Positions 11,094-20,986 of a DNA stretch of 64,000 nt are shown piece after piece. The position numbers and the translations under genes were made by a program. The stretch comes from Massilia glaciei (GTDB taxonomy: Bacteria; Pseudomonadota; Gammaproteobacteria; Burkholderiales; Burkholderiaceae_D): the NCBI RefSeq assembly GCF_003011895.2, contig NZ_PXWF02000346.1, positions 27,898 to 91,897 of the forward strand, in the 5' to 3' direction. The notes under the pieces were generated by a model. The model was not told the DNA's origin, did no database searches, and worked only from the letters and a program-made list of their open reading frames with translations. Every line of letters starts with the position of its first letter. The stretch's first letter is position 1.

Positions 11094-13409
11094 GCGGTAC
11101 TGGTCAAACCAGCTTTCCGGCTGCGTGAAGGCGTGGCGCTCGAGCGGGTAGCTCGCCAGTTCCCAATTGTCTTTTTTGAGCTCGATCAGGCGCTGCGATA
11201 GCCTCACCGAATCCTGGTAGAACACGTTGTCGTCGATCATGCCGTGCGAGATCAGCAGGTGGCCGCGCAGATTCTGCGCGTACTCGATCGGCGACGATTT
11301 CTTGTAGGCCTCCGGATCGACGTCCGGCGTGTTCAGGATGTTCGAGGTGTACCCGTGGTTGTAGGTCGCCCAGTCGGTCACCGGCCGCAGCGCCGCCCCC
11401 GACTTGAACATCCCCGGCTCGCGCATCAACGCCATGAACGTCATGAAACCACCGTAGCTGCCGCCGTACACGCCGACGTTTTTGAGGTCGCCCTGCTGGT
11501 TCGCCACCATCCAGTTGACGCCGTCGACGTAGTCTTCCAGTTCGGGGAAGCCCATCTGGCGGTAGATCGCCGTGCGCCAGTCGCGCCCGTAGCCTTTCGA
11601 GGCGCGGTAGTCCATGTCGAGCACGACGTAGCCTTTTTCGACCAGCAGGTTGTGGAACATCTGTTCACGGAAGTACACCGGATAGCGCTTGCTGACGTTT
11701 TGCAGGTAGCCCGCGCCGTGCACGAACATCACGATCGGATATTTTTTGCCCGCCTCGAACTGCGCAGGGCGATACAGCTTGGCCGAAACCGGCGCGCCGC
11801 CGCGGCTCGACGGCACCGTCACATATTGCGGTTCGGTCCATTGGCGCGATTTGAATTCGGGCGTGCGGGTATCGGTCAGTTTGGTCACGGCGCCGCCCGC
11901 GAGCGCCACCGTGGCCAGCTGCGTCGGCATGTAGCTCGACGAGTAGTGCACCAGCAGCTTGCGCGAATCCGGCGACAAGGTGAATTGTTCGGTGCCCTCG
12001 AGCGCCGTCACTTCGCTCACCACGCCGTCGTGGGGCGACACCGCGCATACCTCGTAAGTCCCGGGATTTTTGCGGTTGCACAGAAGGTAAGCGCGGCTGT
12101 CGTCACCCGCCCACTTCACGTTCGTCGCTTCCCATTTGCCCGACGTGAGCGCGCGCGGTTTGCCGTCGGCCGTTTGCAGGTACAGGTGCGAGTAGCCGCT
12201 CGCCTCCGACAGGTACCACAGCGTGCTGTTATCGCGCAGCCAGCCGAAATCGCTGTAGTCGTCGTTGGTCCAGGCCGCGTCGGTTTGGCGGTGCACGGAC
12301 TTCAGTTTGGCCTTGGCCAGGTCGACCGTCGTGATCCAGCTATCCTTGTTGTCGATCGTGCGCAGCAGCATCGCGACCTGCGTGCCGTCGCCGTTCCATG
12401 CGATCGCTTCGCCGTCGTCGCCGACGCGCACGCCGCGGTTGCCCTTGAGCGGGTCGAGCTTTTGCGCCACGCGCATCGCCGCCAGCGGGTCGGTGGCGAT
12501 TCCGGGCAGGGTGTCGAGCGCGAGTTCGTGCACTTTGCGGTTGTGCAGGTCGATCAGCCTGAGCGTGTGCGGCACCGGAAAATTGCGGCCCACGCGCGTG
12601 CGCTGGTCGTCGAATTCCTCGTAGCCCGATTCGGTCACGTAACGCGGCATTTTGCCCACCCGCCCCTTGTCGCCCGCCTTGGGCGCGGTCGCCACGAGCA
12701 GCCATTTGCCGTCCGGCGAGAGCGCGCTCGCATCGATGTCGATTTTTTCGCCAAGGTAGATCGGCGCCGGCGCGCGCGTCGGGTCGGCCAGGCGTTCCTG
12801 CTCGGCGCGCGCGCGGTTCGCGTCGCGGTCGTCCTTTTGCCGCTGCAGTGTGGTCATCAGGCGCAGCTGCATGGTGCGCATCGCGTCGGCTTCGGGCGCC
12901 GCCGCCGGGTCCTTCGCCGCGCGCGGCAGCGCCACCGGCGAGACCAGCCGGTCGGCGCGGTTCCAACTGAACCAGTCGTGCGCGACGCGGTACTGCACGC
13001 TGCGGCCGTCGGCCGAATACTGGGGCGACGCCAGCTCCTTCGCGCCGCGGCTTATCTGGGTCAGGGCGCCGCTTTTGAGGTCGCGCTCGAACAGGTCGCC
13101 GTTGCGCAGCAGCAGGCTGCGCGTGCGCTCGCGGTTGTAGACCACCATCGCCGAGTCGAGCCCGCCCAGCTCGATGTCGCCCACCAGCCGCGGCTTGCCG
13201 GGAATCGCTTCGTAGGTGTCGCGCAATGGCGAGCCCGCGCGTTTTTGCTTGTAAAACACCCGCTTGCCGTCCCAGCTCCACCACGCGCTTTCGACGGGTG
13301 TGCCGATCCAGTCGGGATGGGCCATCGCCTGTTCAAGGCTGATCGGGGTGGCGGCGGTCGCGGGCAGCGCGAGCAGGGCGGCGAGCATGGGAAGGGCAAG
13401 TAGTCGCAT
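11058..13409 (-). CDS. Secreted S9-family prolyl oligopeptidase / DPP IV-like peptidase
   Basis: Serine peptidase cleaving peptides, probably after proline, in the periplasm. The 783-residue precursor begins MRLLALPMLAALLALPATAA, a clear signal peptide. Residues ~25-500 form the beta-propeller, with repeats such as ISPDSRKLLVHYS-type blades. The C-terminal ~250 residues are the alpha/beta-hydrolase domain: catalytic Ser in GVYGGSYGGFMTF, Asp in SHGMIDDNV and His in ERHAFTQPESW. It is transcribed away from the alpha/beta hydrolase at 13597. Its last 36 bp are duplicated downstream in the tandem repeat at 10696-11093. Confidence 0.9.
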   Translation of the reverse strand: MRLLALPMLAALLALPATAATPISLEQAMAHPDWIGTPVESAWWSWDGKRVFYKQKRAGSPLRDTYEAIPGKPRLVGDIELGGLDSAMVVYNRERTRSLLLRNGDLFERDLKSGALTQISRGAKELASPQYSADGRSVQYRVAHDWFSWNRADRLVSPVALPRAAKDPAAAPEADAMRTMQLRLMTTLQRQKDDRDANRARAEQERLADPTRAPAPIYLGEKIDIDASALSPDGKWLLVATAPKAGDKGRVGKMPRYVTESGYEEFDDQRTRVGRNFPVPHTLRLIDLHNRKVHELALDTLPGIATDPLAAMRVAQKLDPLKGNRGVRVGDDGEAIAWNGDGTQVAMLLRTIDNKDSWITTVDLAKAKLKSVHRQTDAAWTNDDYSDFGWLRDNSTLWYLSEASGYSHLYLQTADGKPRALTSGKWEATNVKWAGDDSRAYLLCNRKNPGTYEVCAVSPHDGVVSEVTALEGTEQFTLSPDSRKLLVHYSSSYMPTQLATVALAGGAVTKLTDTRTPEFKSRQWTEPQYVTVPSSRGGAPVSAKLYRPAQFEAGKKYPIVMFVHGAGYLQNVSKRYPVYFREQMFHNLLVEKGYVVLDMDYRASKGYGRDWRTAIYRQMGFPELEDYVDGVNWMVANQQGDLKNVGVYGGSYGGFMTFMALMREPGMFKSGAALRPVTDWATYNHGYTSNILNTPDVDPEAYKKSSPIEYAQNLRGHLLISHGMIDDNVFYQDSVRLSQRLIELKKDNWELASYPLERHAFTQPESWFDQYRRIYKLFERTLK

Positions 13410-13596
13410 CGTGGGCTATTCGAGTTGGGATGGGAAAGCGGCGGGCGCCGGGAGTTGCAAGAGGGCATTCTAGCGCAGCTATCGCGCGGGCGCGAGCGGC
13501 AGTTGGCGGCGCCCAAGAGCCCGTAAATACGGGCGCGCTTGCAAGTCCTAACGCTTTGCTTTTCAATATCGTTTGCTTTCCAACTTGGCAGCCGGC

Positions 13597-14349
13597 ATGA
13601 TGAATCCGTCGAAATTGAATGCGCCATATATGCATGCCGAAACGGTCACGATCGTCCTGCTTCCCGGCCTGGACGGCACGGGCGCCCTGTTCGCCCCCTT
13701 CGTCGAGGCCTTGGGTCCGGGGTGCGAGGCGATCGTGGTCGCGTATCCGGCCGAATTGGCGCTCGACTACGCCGCGCTCGAGCAATTTGCGCGCGCGCGG
13801 TTGCCGGTCGGCCGCCCCTATTTCCTGCTCGGGGAATCGTTTTCGGGCCCGATTGCGATCGCCCTCGCGGCCGCGCTTCCGGACGGCCTGGTCGGGCTGG
13901 TGCTTTCGTGCACGTTCGCGCGCAATCCGCACCCGTACTTGGCGCCGTTCAAGTCGGTGATCGGCCTGCTGCCGGTCAAGAGCGAAGCGGCCGGCGCGAT
14001 GTTGATGCCGCTTCTGTTCGGCCGCCACGGCAGCGTAGAGGCGCACTCGGCCCTGCGGCAGTCACTGAAACGGGTCGCTGCGGCAACCTTGCGCAGGCGC
14101 GTGCGCAGCGTGCTTGAAGTCGATACGACGGCGCGCTTCGCCGGCTTGCACCTGCCGATGCTGTACCTGCAGGCGTCCCGGGACCGCATCGTCTTTGCCC
14201 GCTCCGGCGCCCAGTTGGCGCGCTTGGCGCCGGCGATGACGGTGGTGTCGCTCGACGGGCCGCACATGTTGTTGCAGGCGCTGCCCGCCGAGGCGGCGCG
14301 GGAGGTCGGGCAGTTCATGCGCCGCGTGCTGCACGACGCCGGCCGGTAA
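13597..14349 (+). CDS. Alpha/beta-fold hydrolase
   Basis: Small hydrolase of 250 residues from the ATG at 13597 (another Met follows at 13600, and the frame is open to 13573). Visible elements are an oxyanion segment LLPGLDGTGALF, the nucleophile elbow GESFSGPIA (Ser), an Asp in QASRDRIVFA and a His in DGPHMLLQ. This is the complete triad of an esterase/thioesterase-like enzyme. There is no signal peptide. No strong ribosome site is seen, so the start is uncertain. It is convergent with the LVIVD lipoprotein gene, 11 bp away. The substrate cannot be deduced. Confidence 0.8.
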   Translation: MMNPSKLNAPYMHAETVTIVLLPGLDGTGALFAPFVEALGPGCEAIVVAYPAELALDYAALEQFARARLPVGRPYFLLGESFSGPIAIALAAALPDGLVGLVLSCTFARNPHPYLAPFKSVIGLLPVKSEAAGAMLMPLLFGRHGSVEAHSALRQSLKRVAAATLRRRVRSVLEVDTTARFAGLHLPMLYLQASRDRIVFARSGAQLARLAPAMTVVSLDGPHMLLQALPAEAAREVGQFMRRVLHDAGR

Positions 14350-14360
14350 GGTCGCGCGCA

Positions 14361-15584
14361 TCAGTTGCCGGTGATCCCGATCAGGTGGAAACCGTTCTGG
14401 GTGTCGCTGCAAGTCATCAAGGGCACGCCGGGAAATTTGTACACGCCCCAACACCCGGCCATGTCGGGACCGGTGAGTGCGCTGGTGTCGACCCGGGCGA
14501 CGACCCGCGGCACGGCGGGGTTGCTCAGGTCGACCACGGCGGCCCCTTCCGTGTAGTGGCTCAGGTACGCGGTGCGCCCCTCCATGACCACGTTGTGCGG
14601 CGTGCCCGTGCCGATCTTGAAGCTTGAGAGCAAGGTGGGCACGGCGTTGCCGTTGAGCTGCCACACCCTGGCCGGAAGGCCGAGTGGAATTTCCTCGGTG
14701 GTGACGACGAAACTGCCGTCGCCGCTGGGCCAGATGTTGTGGGCGAAATGCCCCGGCTCGACGGACCAGCGCACCACCAGCGTTGGCGCCGCCGGGTTTT
14801 CCACGTTCCAGATCGAATAGCCGGCCGCGGTCCCCTCGGCGACATACGCGAAGTTGCCCACGGCGGTCATGTCGTGCACGCTCTTGCCCTTGTTGAACGT
14901 GCTCACATAGGTCGGGTTCTCGGGGTCGGGTTTGAGGTCCCAGATCTCGATCGAGCCCTGGTTGGGGCCGCCGACCGGGTGGTGCATGTGCATGGTCTGG
15001 GTGTGCAGGTGGCCGTTACCGAAGCGTTGCAGGTACAGCAGGCCGCGCGCGGTGTCGATGTCGACCGCATGGGCCGGCAGTTCGCCATCGTGCGCGATCA
15101 CGCTGCGCACGAAACGCACCGAGTTCGGCAGGCCGGACAGGTCGAGGATCATGATGCCGGCACGCACGTTAGTGTGCTCCGACACGATATAGGCGTGCTG
15201 GCCATAGACCCGCATTTCGCGCCAGTACACGTCGGGACTGTTGGTGTTGGTGGGACCGTCGATCTCGTCGACCACGCGCGGGCTGGCCGTGTTGCTCAGG
15301 TCCAGCACCAGCACCCCTTTGGCCGTACCCATGATCGCATAGCGCTTGCCGTCCGGGGCGGTGTAACCCCAGGTGCCGGCGACGCCGGTGCGCGCGACTT
15401 TGCCGAGCACGGCGCCGCCAAAATCACCGTTCGCCGGTGCCGGCGCCGACGTTGGCGCCGGGCCGCCGGAGCCGCCACCGCCGCAGGCGGCAAGGGCGAA
15501 GGCGCACGCGGCAATCGCCGCCCCGCGTTGCAAAAGGCGCGGGCGGGCATGGCCGCTACTGGTTTTGAAGATCGGCATAGTCAC
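14361..15584 (-). CDS. LVIVD-repeat beta-propeller lipoprotein
   Basis: Predicted outer-membrane or periplasmic lipoprotein of 407 residues. The N-terminus has a positively charged stretch, a hydrophobic core and a lipobox-like ALAACGGGG with Cys at ~34, followed by a Gly/Pro/Ala linker. The rest consists of repeated blades with LVLDLSNTASPRVVD, IMILDLSGLPNSV, SIWNVENPAAPTLV and AVVDLSNPAVPRVVA, the LVIVD pattern. Histidine-rich loops (HLHTQTMHMHH) are present. No catalytic motif is recognised. It is probably a surface or envelope binding protein; the role is unknown. Confidence 0.75.
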   Translation of the reverse strand: MTMPIFKTSSGHARPRLLQRGAAIAACAFALAACGGGGSGGPAPTSAPAPANGDFGGAVLGKVARTGVAGTWGYTAPDGKRYAIMGTAKGVLVLDLSNTASPRVVDEIDGPTNTNSPDVYWREMRVYGQHAYIVSEHTNVRAGIMILDLSGLPNSVRFVRSVIAHDGELPAHAVDIDTARGLLYLQRFGNGHLHTQTMHMHHPVGGPNQGSIEIWDLKPDPENPTYVSTFNKGKSVHDMTAVGNFAYVAEGTAAGYSIWNVENPAAPTLVVRWSVEPGHFAHNIWPSGDGSFVVTTEEIPLGLPARVWQLNGNAVPTLLSSFKIGTGTPHNVVMEGRTAYLSHYTEGAAVVDLSNPAVPRVVARVDTSALTGPDMAGCWGVYKFPGVPLMTCSDTQNGFHLIGITGN

Positions 15585-15771
15585 CTTGGGGAGAGGCAGA
15601 CGCCCGTGCGCTGCAGTGTTTAAATGATACGCCAGTTACCTTCGGGAATCTACTTGTGTCTGTTTTCGTCGGTTTAAAACCGCAGGTACCGCTTATAATT
15701 TTTGGTCATCTACCAAACCCGATACTAGTTCCCATAAAATAAATTTCACAGAAAATGCGCAGGAGTTCAAC

Positions 15772-16824
15772 TTGCCTTGGTTTCCCATTGTCGCCGACCA
15801 CATTGACGCGGTTGAAGCGCAACTCGGCATCGCCTTGCCGCAGACGTATAAAGGCGTTCTGCTCGAACCACGCGTGGCGGCCATCCTGTCCGACCGGCTT
15901 TTGGGTGCCTTCGAGCCTGACTATTCGATGGCAGATTTCGCGGGAATGACCCGCGTCTTACGCGACGCGCATCCGGAATTCCCGCGCGATGCTGTGGTCG
16001 CTTTTTGTGGACAATTCGAGCAAGGCGTGGTCCGTCTGGATTGGGGATATTGGCGTTTTTGGTTACCAGAGAAGAATCATCCGGAGCGCCTGGGCGATAC
16101 ACTGTTTTGCTGGAACCTCGTGAAGCGGAAAAAAAACCGCGACGCGTCCACCCTTGAGTGGCTTACTTCTTACGTTCAAATCGTCGATGGGGACGACTCG
16201 ACCTTGTTGCACGAACTTGGCTACGCGGCGCCGATGCCGGTGCCCGAGCTGCCTATGGTCAATCCCCTGCCATGCCCGGCGGATTTGCTGGCGCAACTGT
16301 CCCTGCGCGGACCCGCGCTGGCCGGCCAATTGTGTGATCTGGCCGACAGCTGGTTGCCGTGCGCGCAGATGAAGGTTCAGGGAAACTGTCTGTGCCCGCG
16401 CGACTTGGGACAGGAGCCGTCCACGCGCGCCGGCGAGTCCGTCAAGGTCGGCCCGGGGGTGTACGAGGTGAGCGTGCGCTTGTGCCAGTCAGGCATGGGC
16501 GAATGGCCGATCGTGCACTCGGTGCGGGTATTGTTGAAGGACGCGGCGGTTGACGAGCGCACCGCCGCGTTCACGGTCGATGTCGACATGGCCGCGGTTT
16601 GCGTCTTCGACCGCCAGGCGCTTCTCAGGCAAGTGCCCGTCGATGGACGCGATGACGCGCTGTCGGCCATGAGCGACATTGCGGAAAAGCCTTGCCTGGC
16701 CGTGATCGGGAAAAACGCGCAGGCGCTGATCGTGGCGAGCGGCGACGGCACATACCCCGTGTTCCGCCTGGCCGCCGCCGGTGTGGGCGTCGGTCTCGAG
16801 ATTGTTTTTGTCGCGGGGGATTAG
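15772..16824 (+). CDS. SUKH (SMI1/KNR4)-DUF4241 two-domain protein
   Basis: Protein of 350 residues with no signal peptide. Residues ~1-150 look like the SMI1/KNR4 (SUKH) fold (VEAQLGIALPQTYKGVLLEP). Residues ~200-350 resemble DUF4241: VGPGVYEVSVRL, AAFTVDVDMAAVCVFD and SGDGTYPVFRLAAAG. It starts at a TTG (15772) with AGGAG at 15761-15765; no in-frame ATG would keep the SUKH N-terminus. SUKH proteins often act as immunity proteins for polymorphic toxins, but no toxin gene is adjacent, so it may be orphan immunity. Domain calls are by pattern only. Confidence 0.65.
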   Translation: MPWFPIVADHIDAVEAQLGIALPQTYKGVLLEPRVAAILSDRLLGAFEPDYSMADFAGMTRVLRDAHPEFPRDAVVAFCGQFEQGVVRLDWGYWRFWLPEKNHPERLGDTLFCWNLVKRKKNRDASTLEWLTSYVQIVDGDDSTLLHELGYAAPMPVPELPMVNPLPCPADLLAQLSLRGPALAGQLCDLADSWLPCAQMKVQGNCLCPRDLGQEPSTRAGESVKVGPGVYEVSVRLCQSGMGEWPIVHSVRVLLKDAAVDERTAAFTVDVDMAAVCVFDRQALLRQVPVDGRDDALSAMSDIAEKPCLAVIGKNAQALIVASGDGTYPVFRLAAAGVGVGLEIVFVAGD

Positions 16825-17001
16825 CGCGCGTGCTGGCGCGTGGATACCTCCTGTAACACTTCTTACCGGCACAGCCTGTTTGTCCGGAGGATTGTCGGGT
16901 TTAATGCATTGTGGGCGAAGAAAACAGATCTCGTTCATGTCCCTGCAGAGGAGTCTCTACAGGAGCTTACGTACCGGTTCTATTTTATCCCAGGAGCTCA
17001 T

Positions 17002-17502
17002 ATGCTCAAGAAAGCCATCGTATTCGCAGTCGCTGCCGCTTGCCTTACCTCCGGCGCAGCATTCGCCCAATCGGCCGATTACGGCAACGACGGCGTTCAG
17101 CGTGTTGAGCGCCACGATGACCAGAACCGGTATGACCGCCAGTCGCACTACCGCGGCGAGCGCACCACGAACAACCACTATACCGGCGAGCGCAACTACC
17201 ATAACCGCGACCGCGACTATCGCAACCGCGACGGCTACGGCCGCAGCCAGTACCGCAACCGCGGCTATGACAATCGCCATGACGGCTATCGCAACAGCGC
17301 CTACCGCGCGCAACGTCAACAGTCCCGCCGCGGCATGCGCATGTCGCAGTACCACCAGAACGACTACTACGTGGTGAGCGACTATCGCCGTCACCGTCTG
17401 CACGCGCCGCAACACGGGTATCACTGGGTGCAGTCCGGTAACGATTTCGCCTTGGTGGCGATCGCAACGGGCCTCATCGCCCAGGTGCTGTTGAATCGTT
17501 GA
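17002..17502 (+). CDS. RcnB-like periplasmic protein
   Basis: Secreted protein of 166 residues with signal peptide MLKKAIVFAVAAACLTSGAA ending near AFA-Q. The middle (~25-110) is extremely rich in Arg, Asn, Tyr, Asp and His with DR/NR/YR repeats. The C-terminus has the RcnB pattern: VVSDYRRHRLHAPQHGYHWV, then GNDFALVAIATGLIAQVLLN. RcnB-family proteins take part in Ni/Co homeostasis, though many homologues have no proven function. AGGAG at 16992-16996 sets the start. It is monocistronic, with a terminator at 17526-17549. Confidence 0.78.
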   Translation: MLKKAIVFAVAAACLTSGAAFAQSADYGNDGVQRVERHDDQNRYDRQSHYRGERTTNNHYTGERNYHNRDRDYRNRDGYGRSQYRNRGYDNRHDGYRNSAYRAQRQQSRRGMRMSQYHQNDYYVVSDYRRHRLHAPQHGYHWVQSGNDFALVAIATGLIAQVLLNR

Positions 17503-17525
17503 TCTGGAGTGAAGCAAATAGGAAC

Positions 17526-17549
17526 GCCGCCGGGCGACCGGCGGCTTTT
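17526..17549 (+). terminator. Rho-independent terminator of the RcnB-like gene
   Basis: Perfect 8-bp stem GCCGCCGG/CCGGCGGC with a 4-nt loop, followed by TTTT, 24 bp after the stop at 17502. Confidence 0.75.
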
Positions 17550-17715
17550 ACTATTGGCACCCCGGTGCAATGGGACCTTTCCGATCCTTACATAATCTCT
17601 CCCTGCGGCCGGATTCATCCTGCCGATTTTGTTATAAAAAATGGCGATTTTTTAGCATTTCCGCGCCGCCCCCGGTGCTACCATCGTTTCCTTAATAAAA
17701 GTGAGGACAAGCAAG

Positions 17716-18546
17716 ATGAGCAAGATGATCGGCATGGGGATGGTGCTCGCCTCGTCGGACGAGGGCGGCGCGCGTCATACGCACAAGGCGCGGGCGGCCT
17801 GCGCGAACTTTTTCGCCGATAACGGGATCTCGCCGCCGGGCCCGCTGTTCGACAACCTCGGCGACACCTTCTACTTCGCCTAGAACACGGCCGGCCAGTT
17901 CGTCTGGGGCAACCGCCTGCTGCAGGAAGAGCATGGCCTGGCCGACGCACAGGACATCATCGGCTGCTGCGACCACGATTTCTTCAGGCCCGACATCGCC
18001 GACCGCATCCGCGCCGACGACCTTGAGGTGATGGAAAGCGGCGTCACCGTCAAGAACAAGCTCGAAGTCATCGGCGGCGCCAACGGCGCGCTGATCTGGC
18101 TGTTCACCACCAAGGCGGCGCTGCGCAACCGCGAAGGCGAAGTCATCGGCCTCGAAGGCTTCAGCCGCGACGCCCAGCGTTCCGAGGACATGATCGCGCC
18201 ATTCCACGAATTCCGCGCCTGCATAGAATATCTGCAAGAACACCTCAAAGACGACATCAGCATCAGCGACCTGGCCGACCTGTCGTGCATGTCGCTGTCG
18301 ACTTTCGAGCGCAAGTTCAAGCAGCATTTCTCGCGCACGCCCAAGCAGTACATCTTGCACATGAAGGTGCACGAGGCGTGTCGCCTGCTGCCGGCGACCC
18401 AGAGCATCGCGCGGGTGGCGGTCGAGACGGGTTTCGGCGGGCAGAGCTACTTCACCAAGCAATTTCGCAGTGTGGTGGGCATCACGCCCAAGCAGTACCA
18501 GCGCTCGCTCATCGCGGCGGGCCGGCGCGAAACGCGTTTTTCCTGA
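17716..18546 (+). pseudogene. PAS-AraC transcriptional regulator interrupted by an in-frame TAG
   Basis: Reading through the TAG at 17881-17883 (codon 56) gives a coherent 276-residue regulator. Residues ~45-150 are a PAS-like sensor (DTFYFA*NTAGQFVWGN, then IGCCDHDFF). Residues ~170-270 are an AraC-type double HTH (DDISISDLADLSCMSLSTFE, VAVETGFGGQSYFTKQFR). The TAG replaces what is probably Lys, since AAG to TAG is one base change. The downstream part could still be translated from the ATG at 18028, which would give a PAS-less regulator. It heads the sugar locus and probably controlled it. The next two genes are also broken. Confidence 0.75.
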
Positions 18547-18607
18547 ACCCTTCGCCGCGATTTTTCGCCGCGCCCAGTCGATCAAACGTCACGTGGGAGT
18601 CGTAGTC

Positions 18608-19209
18608 ATGTTCGAACCAAAAAATGGGGAAAGTGCCGCCGGGGGCACGCCGGTCATGTCGCGCCGCAACGCTTTGCTCAGCATCGCCGCGCTGTGCGGC
18701 CTGGCGATGACGGGCGATGTGCTTGCCGCCGTGTCCAAGGCGAAGGCGAAGGGGCCGTATGCGCCGGTGTTCCTGACCCCGGCTTCGCTCAAACTGACCG
18801 CGGTGCTGGCCGAGCTGACCATCCCCGCCACCGACACGCCCGGCGCATTGGCCGTCGGCGCCCACCGGACCATCGACAGCGTGCTCGGCGTGTGCTCGGG
18901 CAAAAGGGCGCAGGACCAGTTTGTCCGCGGCCTGGCGCGCATCGACGAGGCCGCCATGCTGCGGCACGGAAAAACTTCATCTCCCTCAAGCCGGCAGGGC
19001 AGGCGGAGCTGCTGCGCGCGCTCGACGCCACCAGCGCGCCCTTCACCAAGGCCGACCACGATTTCTTCATACAGTTGAAGTCGCTGACGCTGTTCGCCTA
19101 CTACACGTCGGAAGCCGGCGCCACGCTCGAGCTGAACTATGTCCCTGTGCCGGGTGGCTTCAAGGGCAATGTCGCAAGCGCCACCGTCGGCCGCCGCTGG
19201 GCTTTGTAA
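18608..19209 (+). pseudogene. Gluconate 2-dehydrogenase subunit 3-like small subunit, frameshifted
   Basis: Small subunit accompanying a membrane-linked GMC dehydrogenase. The first 120 residues (start 18608, GGGAG at 18595-18599) include a twin-arginine-like MSRRNALLSIAALCGLAM signal and run in frame 2. The reading then continues in frame 1 as NFISLKPAGQAELL and LFAYYTSEAGATLELNY with VPGGFKG, all family motifs. The shift lies at the five-A run 18970-18974: one extra A gives HGKNF and an uninterrupted 200-residue protein, and 602+1 bp is a whole number of codons. A single-base deletion is the simplest explanation. It is followed after 25 bp by the GMC gene. Confidence 0.78.
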
Positions 19210-19234
19210 ATCATTTCGCGCAACAGGGGACACC

Positions 19235-20974
19235 ATGGAACAAGTTTCATCGGCTTATATCAAGAGAAGCAGCGAACCGTTCGACGCGATCGTGGTCGGC
19301 TCGGGCATCACCGGCGGCTGGGCGGCAAAGGAACTGTGCGAGCGCGGCCTGCGCACCCTGATGGTCGAGCGCGGCCGTCCGGTCGAGCACCGCACCGACT
19401 ATGTCACCGAGGGCGTGGACGCGTGGAACATGCCCAACCGCGGCCGCATGGACGCCAAGGTGGTCGAGGAGCAGTTCCACGTGCAGAGCAAGTGCTACGC
19501 CTTCAGCGACTACACCAAGCAGTTTTTCAACAACGACCGGGACATGCCCTACAGCACGCCGGAGAACCGTCCGTTCAACTGGATCCGCGGCAACCAGGTC
19601 GGTGGCAAGTCGCTGACCTGGGCGCGCCAGTCGCACCGCTGGGGCCCGCTCGATTTCGAGTCGAATGCCAAGGACGGCCACGGCGTGGACTGGCCGATCC
19701 GCTATGACGACCTGGCGCCGTGGTACTCCCACGTGGAGCGCCACGCGGGCATCAGCGGCTCCCGGGAAAACATGGATATCCTGCCCGACAGCAAATTCCT
19801 GGAGGCGTTTGAATTCAACAATGTCGAAAAAGCGTTCAAGAAAAAATTCGACCCCGCCTTCGCGCCGGCGCGGATGATCATGGGGCGCTGCGCCCACTTG
19901 TCCAAGCCGACCGACGCGCATTTGGCGCAGGGCCGGCTGCCCTGCCAGGCGCGCAACGCGTGCGAACGCGGGTGCTCGTTCGGGGCGTATTTTTCGACCC
20001 AGAGTTCGACCCTGCCGGCCGCCCTCAAGACCGGGCGCCTGCGCATCGCCACCAACGCCATCGTGCACAGCGCGATCTACGATCCCAAGACCAACCGCGC
20101 CACCGGCGTGCGGGTGATCGACAACGAGACCATGGAGACGCGCTAGTATTTCGCCAAGGTCGTCTTCCTGTGCGCCTCGACGCTCGGCTCGACACAGGTG
20201 CTGCTCAACTCGACCTCGGCCGCGTTTCCGACCGGGATCGGCAATTCGTCGGGCGTGCTGGGCCATTACCAGATGGACCACGTGTTCGGCGCCGGCGCCG
20301 TCGGCCGGGTCGAGGGCTTCGAGGACGACTATTATTTGGGGCGCCGTCCAACAGCGCCGTACATCCCGCGTTTTCGCAACCTGGTCGACCAGCTTCCGAA
20401 GTTTTTGCGCGGTTACTCGCTGGCCGGCGGCGCCGAGCGCGAAGGTTACGGGGCCGAGGCGGACACGCCCGGTTTCGGCAAGCAGTACAAGGCCCTGATC
20501 CGCAAGCCGGGTCCGTGGATTTTCAAGCTGCATGGCCAGGGCGAGATGCTACCCCGCTACGACAACATGGTCAGCCTGCATCCGACCAAAAAGGACAAAT
20601 GGGGCATGCCGCAACTGCACATCGACTGCACGTTCAGCGACAACGAACTGAGCATGCGCGAGGACATCGCCGATAGCGCCGCCCAGATCCTCGAGGCGCT
20701 CGGCGCCAAGGATGTGGTGCGGCGCGTGTCGTCCCCCGAGCAGTACCCGCCCGGCCTGGCGATCCACGAGATGGGCACGGCGCGCATGGGAAGCGACCCC
20801 AAGACCTCGATGCTCAATGGCTTCAACCAGTCGCACGACGTGCCGAACCTGTTCGTGACCGACGGCGCCTGCATGGCGTCGTCGGCCTGGAAAAACCCCT
20901 CGCTCACTTTCATGGCGCTCACCGCCCGCGCCTGCGACTACGCGGCCGGGCAAATCAAACTTGGCAAACTCTGA
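19235..20974 (+). pseudogene. GMC-family flavoprotein dehydrogenase (large subunit) interrupted by TAG
   Basis: FAD-dependent sugar/alcohol dehydrogenase large subunit, like glucoside 3-dehydrogenase or gluconate/sorbitol dehydrogenases. Residues ~10-40 hold the dinucleotide fold (DAIVVGSGITGGWAAKEL). GNQVGGKSLTWARQSHRWGP is the FAD-covering region. The C-terminus has CLEV-type motifs EMGTARMGSDPKTS and the active-site stretch FVTDGACMASSAWKNPS. The TAG at 20144-20146 (codon 304 of 580) splits it; the frame on both sides is the same (ETR*YFAKVVFLCAST), so one substitution suffices. The start at 19235 follows AGGGGA. Either two fragments or nothing functional is made unless the stop is read through. 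Confidence 0.8.
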
Positions 20975-20986
20975 GGAAGGCACCGC

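Noticed and set aside
17881..20146. TAG recoded as an amino acid in the regulator and GMC genes
   Set aside because: TAG is used as the true stop in obgE, proB, the NCS1 permease, tauE and the ferredoxin reductase here, so genome-wide reassignment is not credible. Local lesions are simpler.
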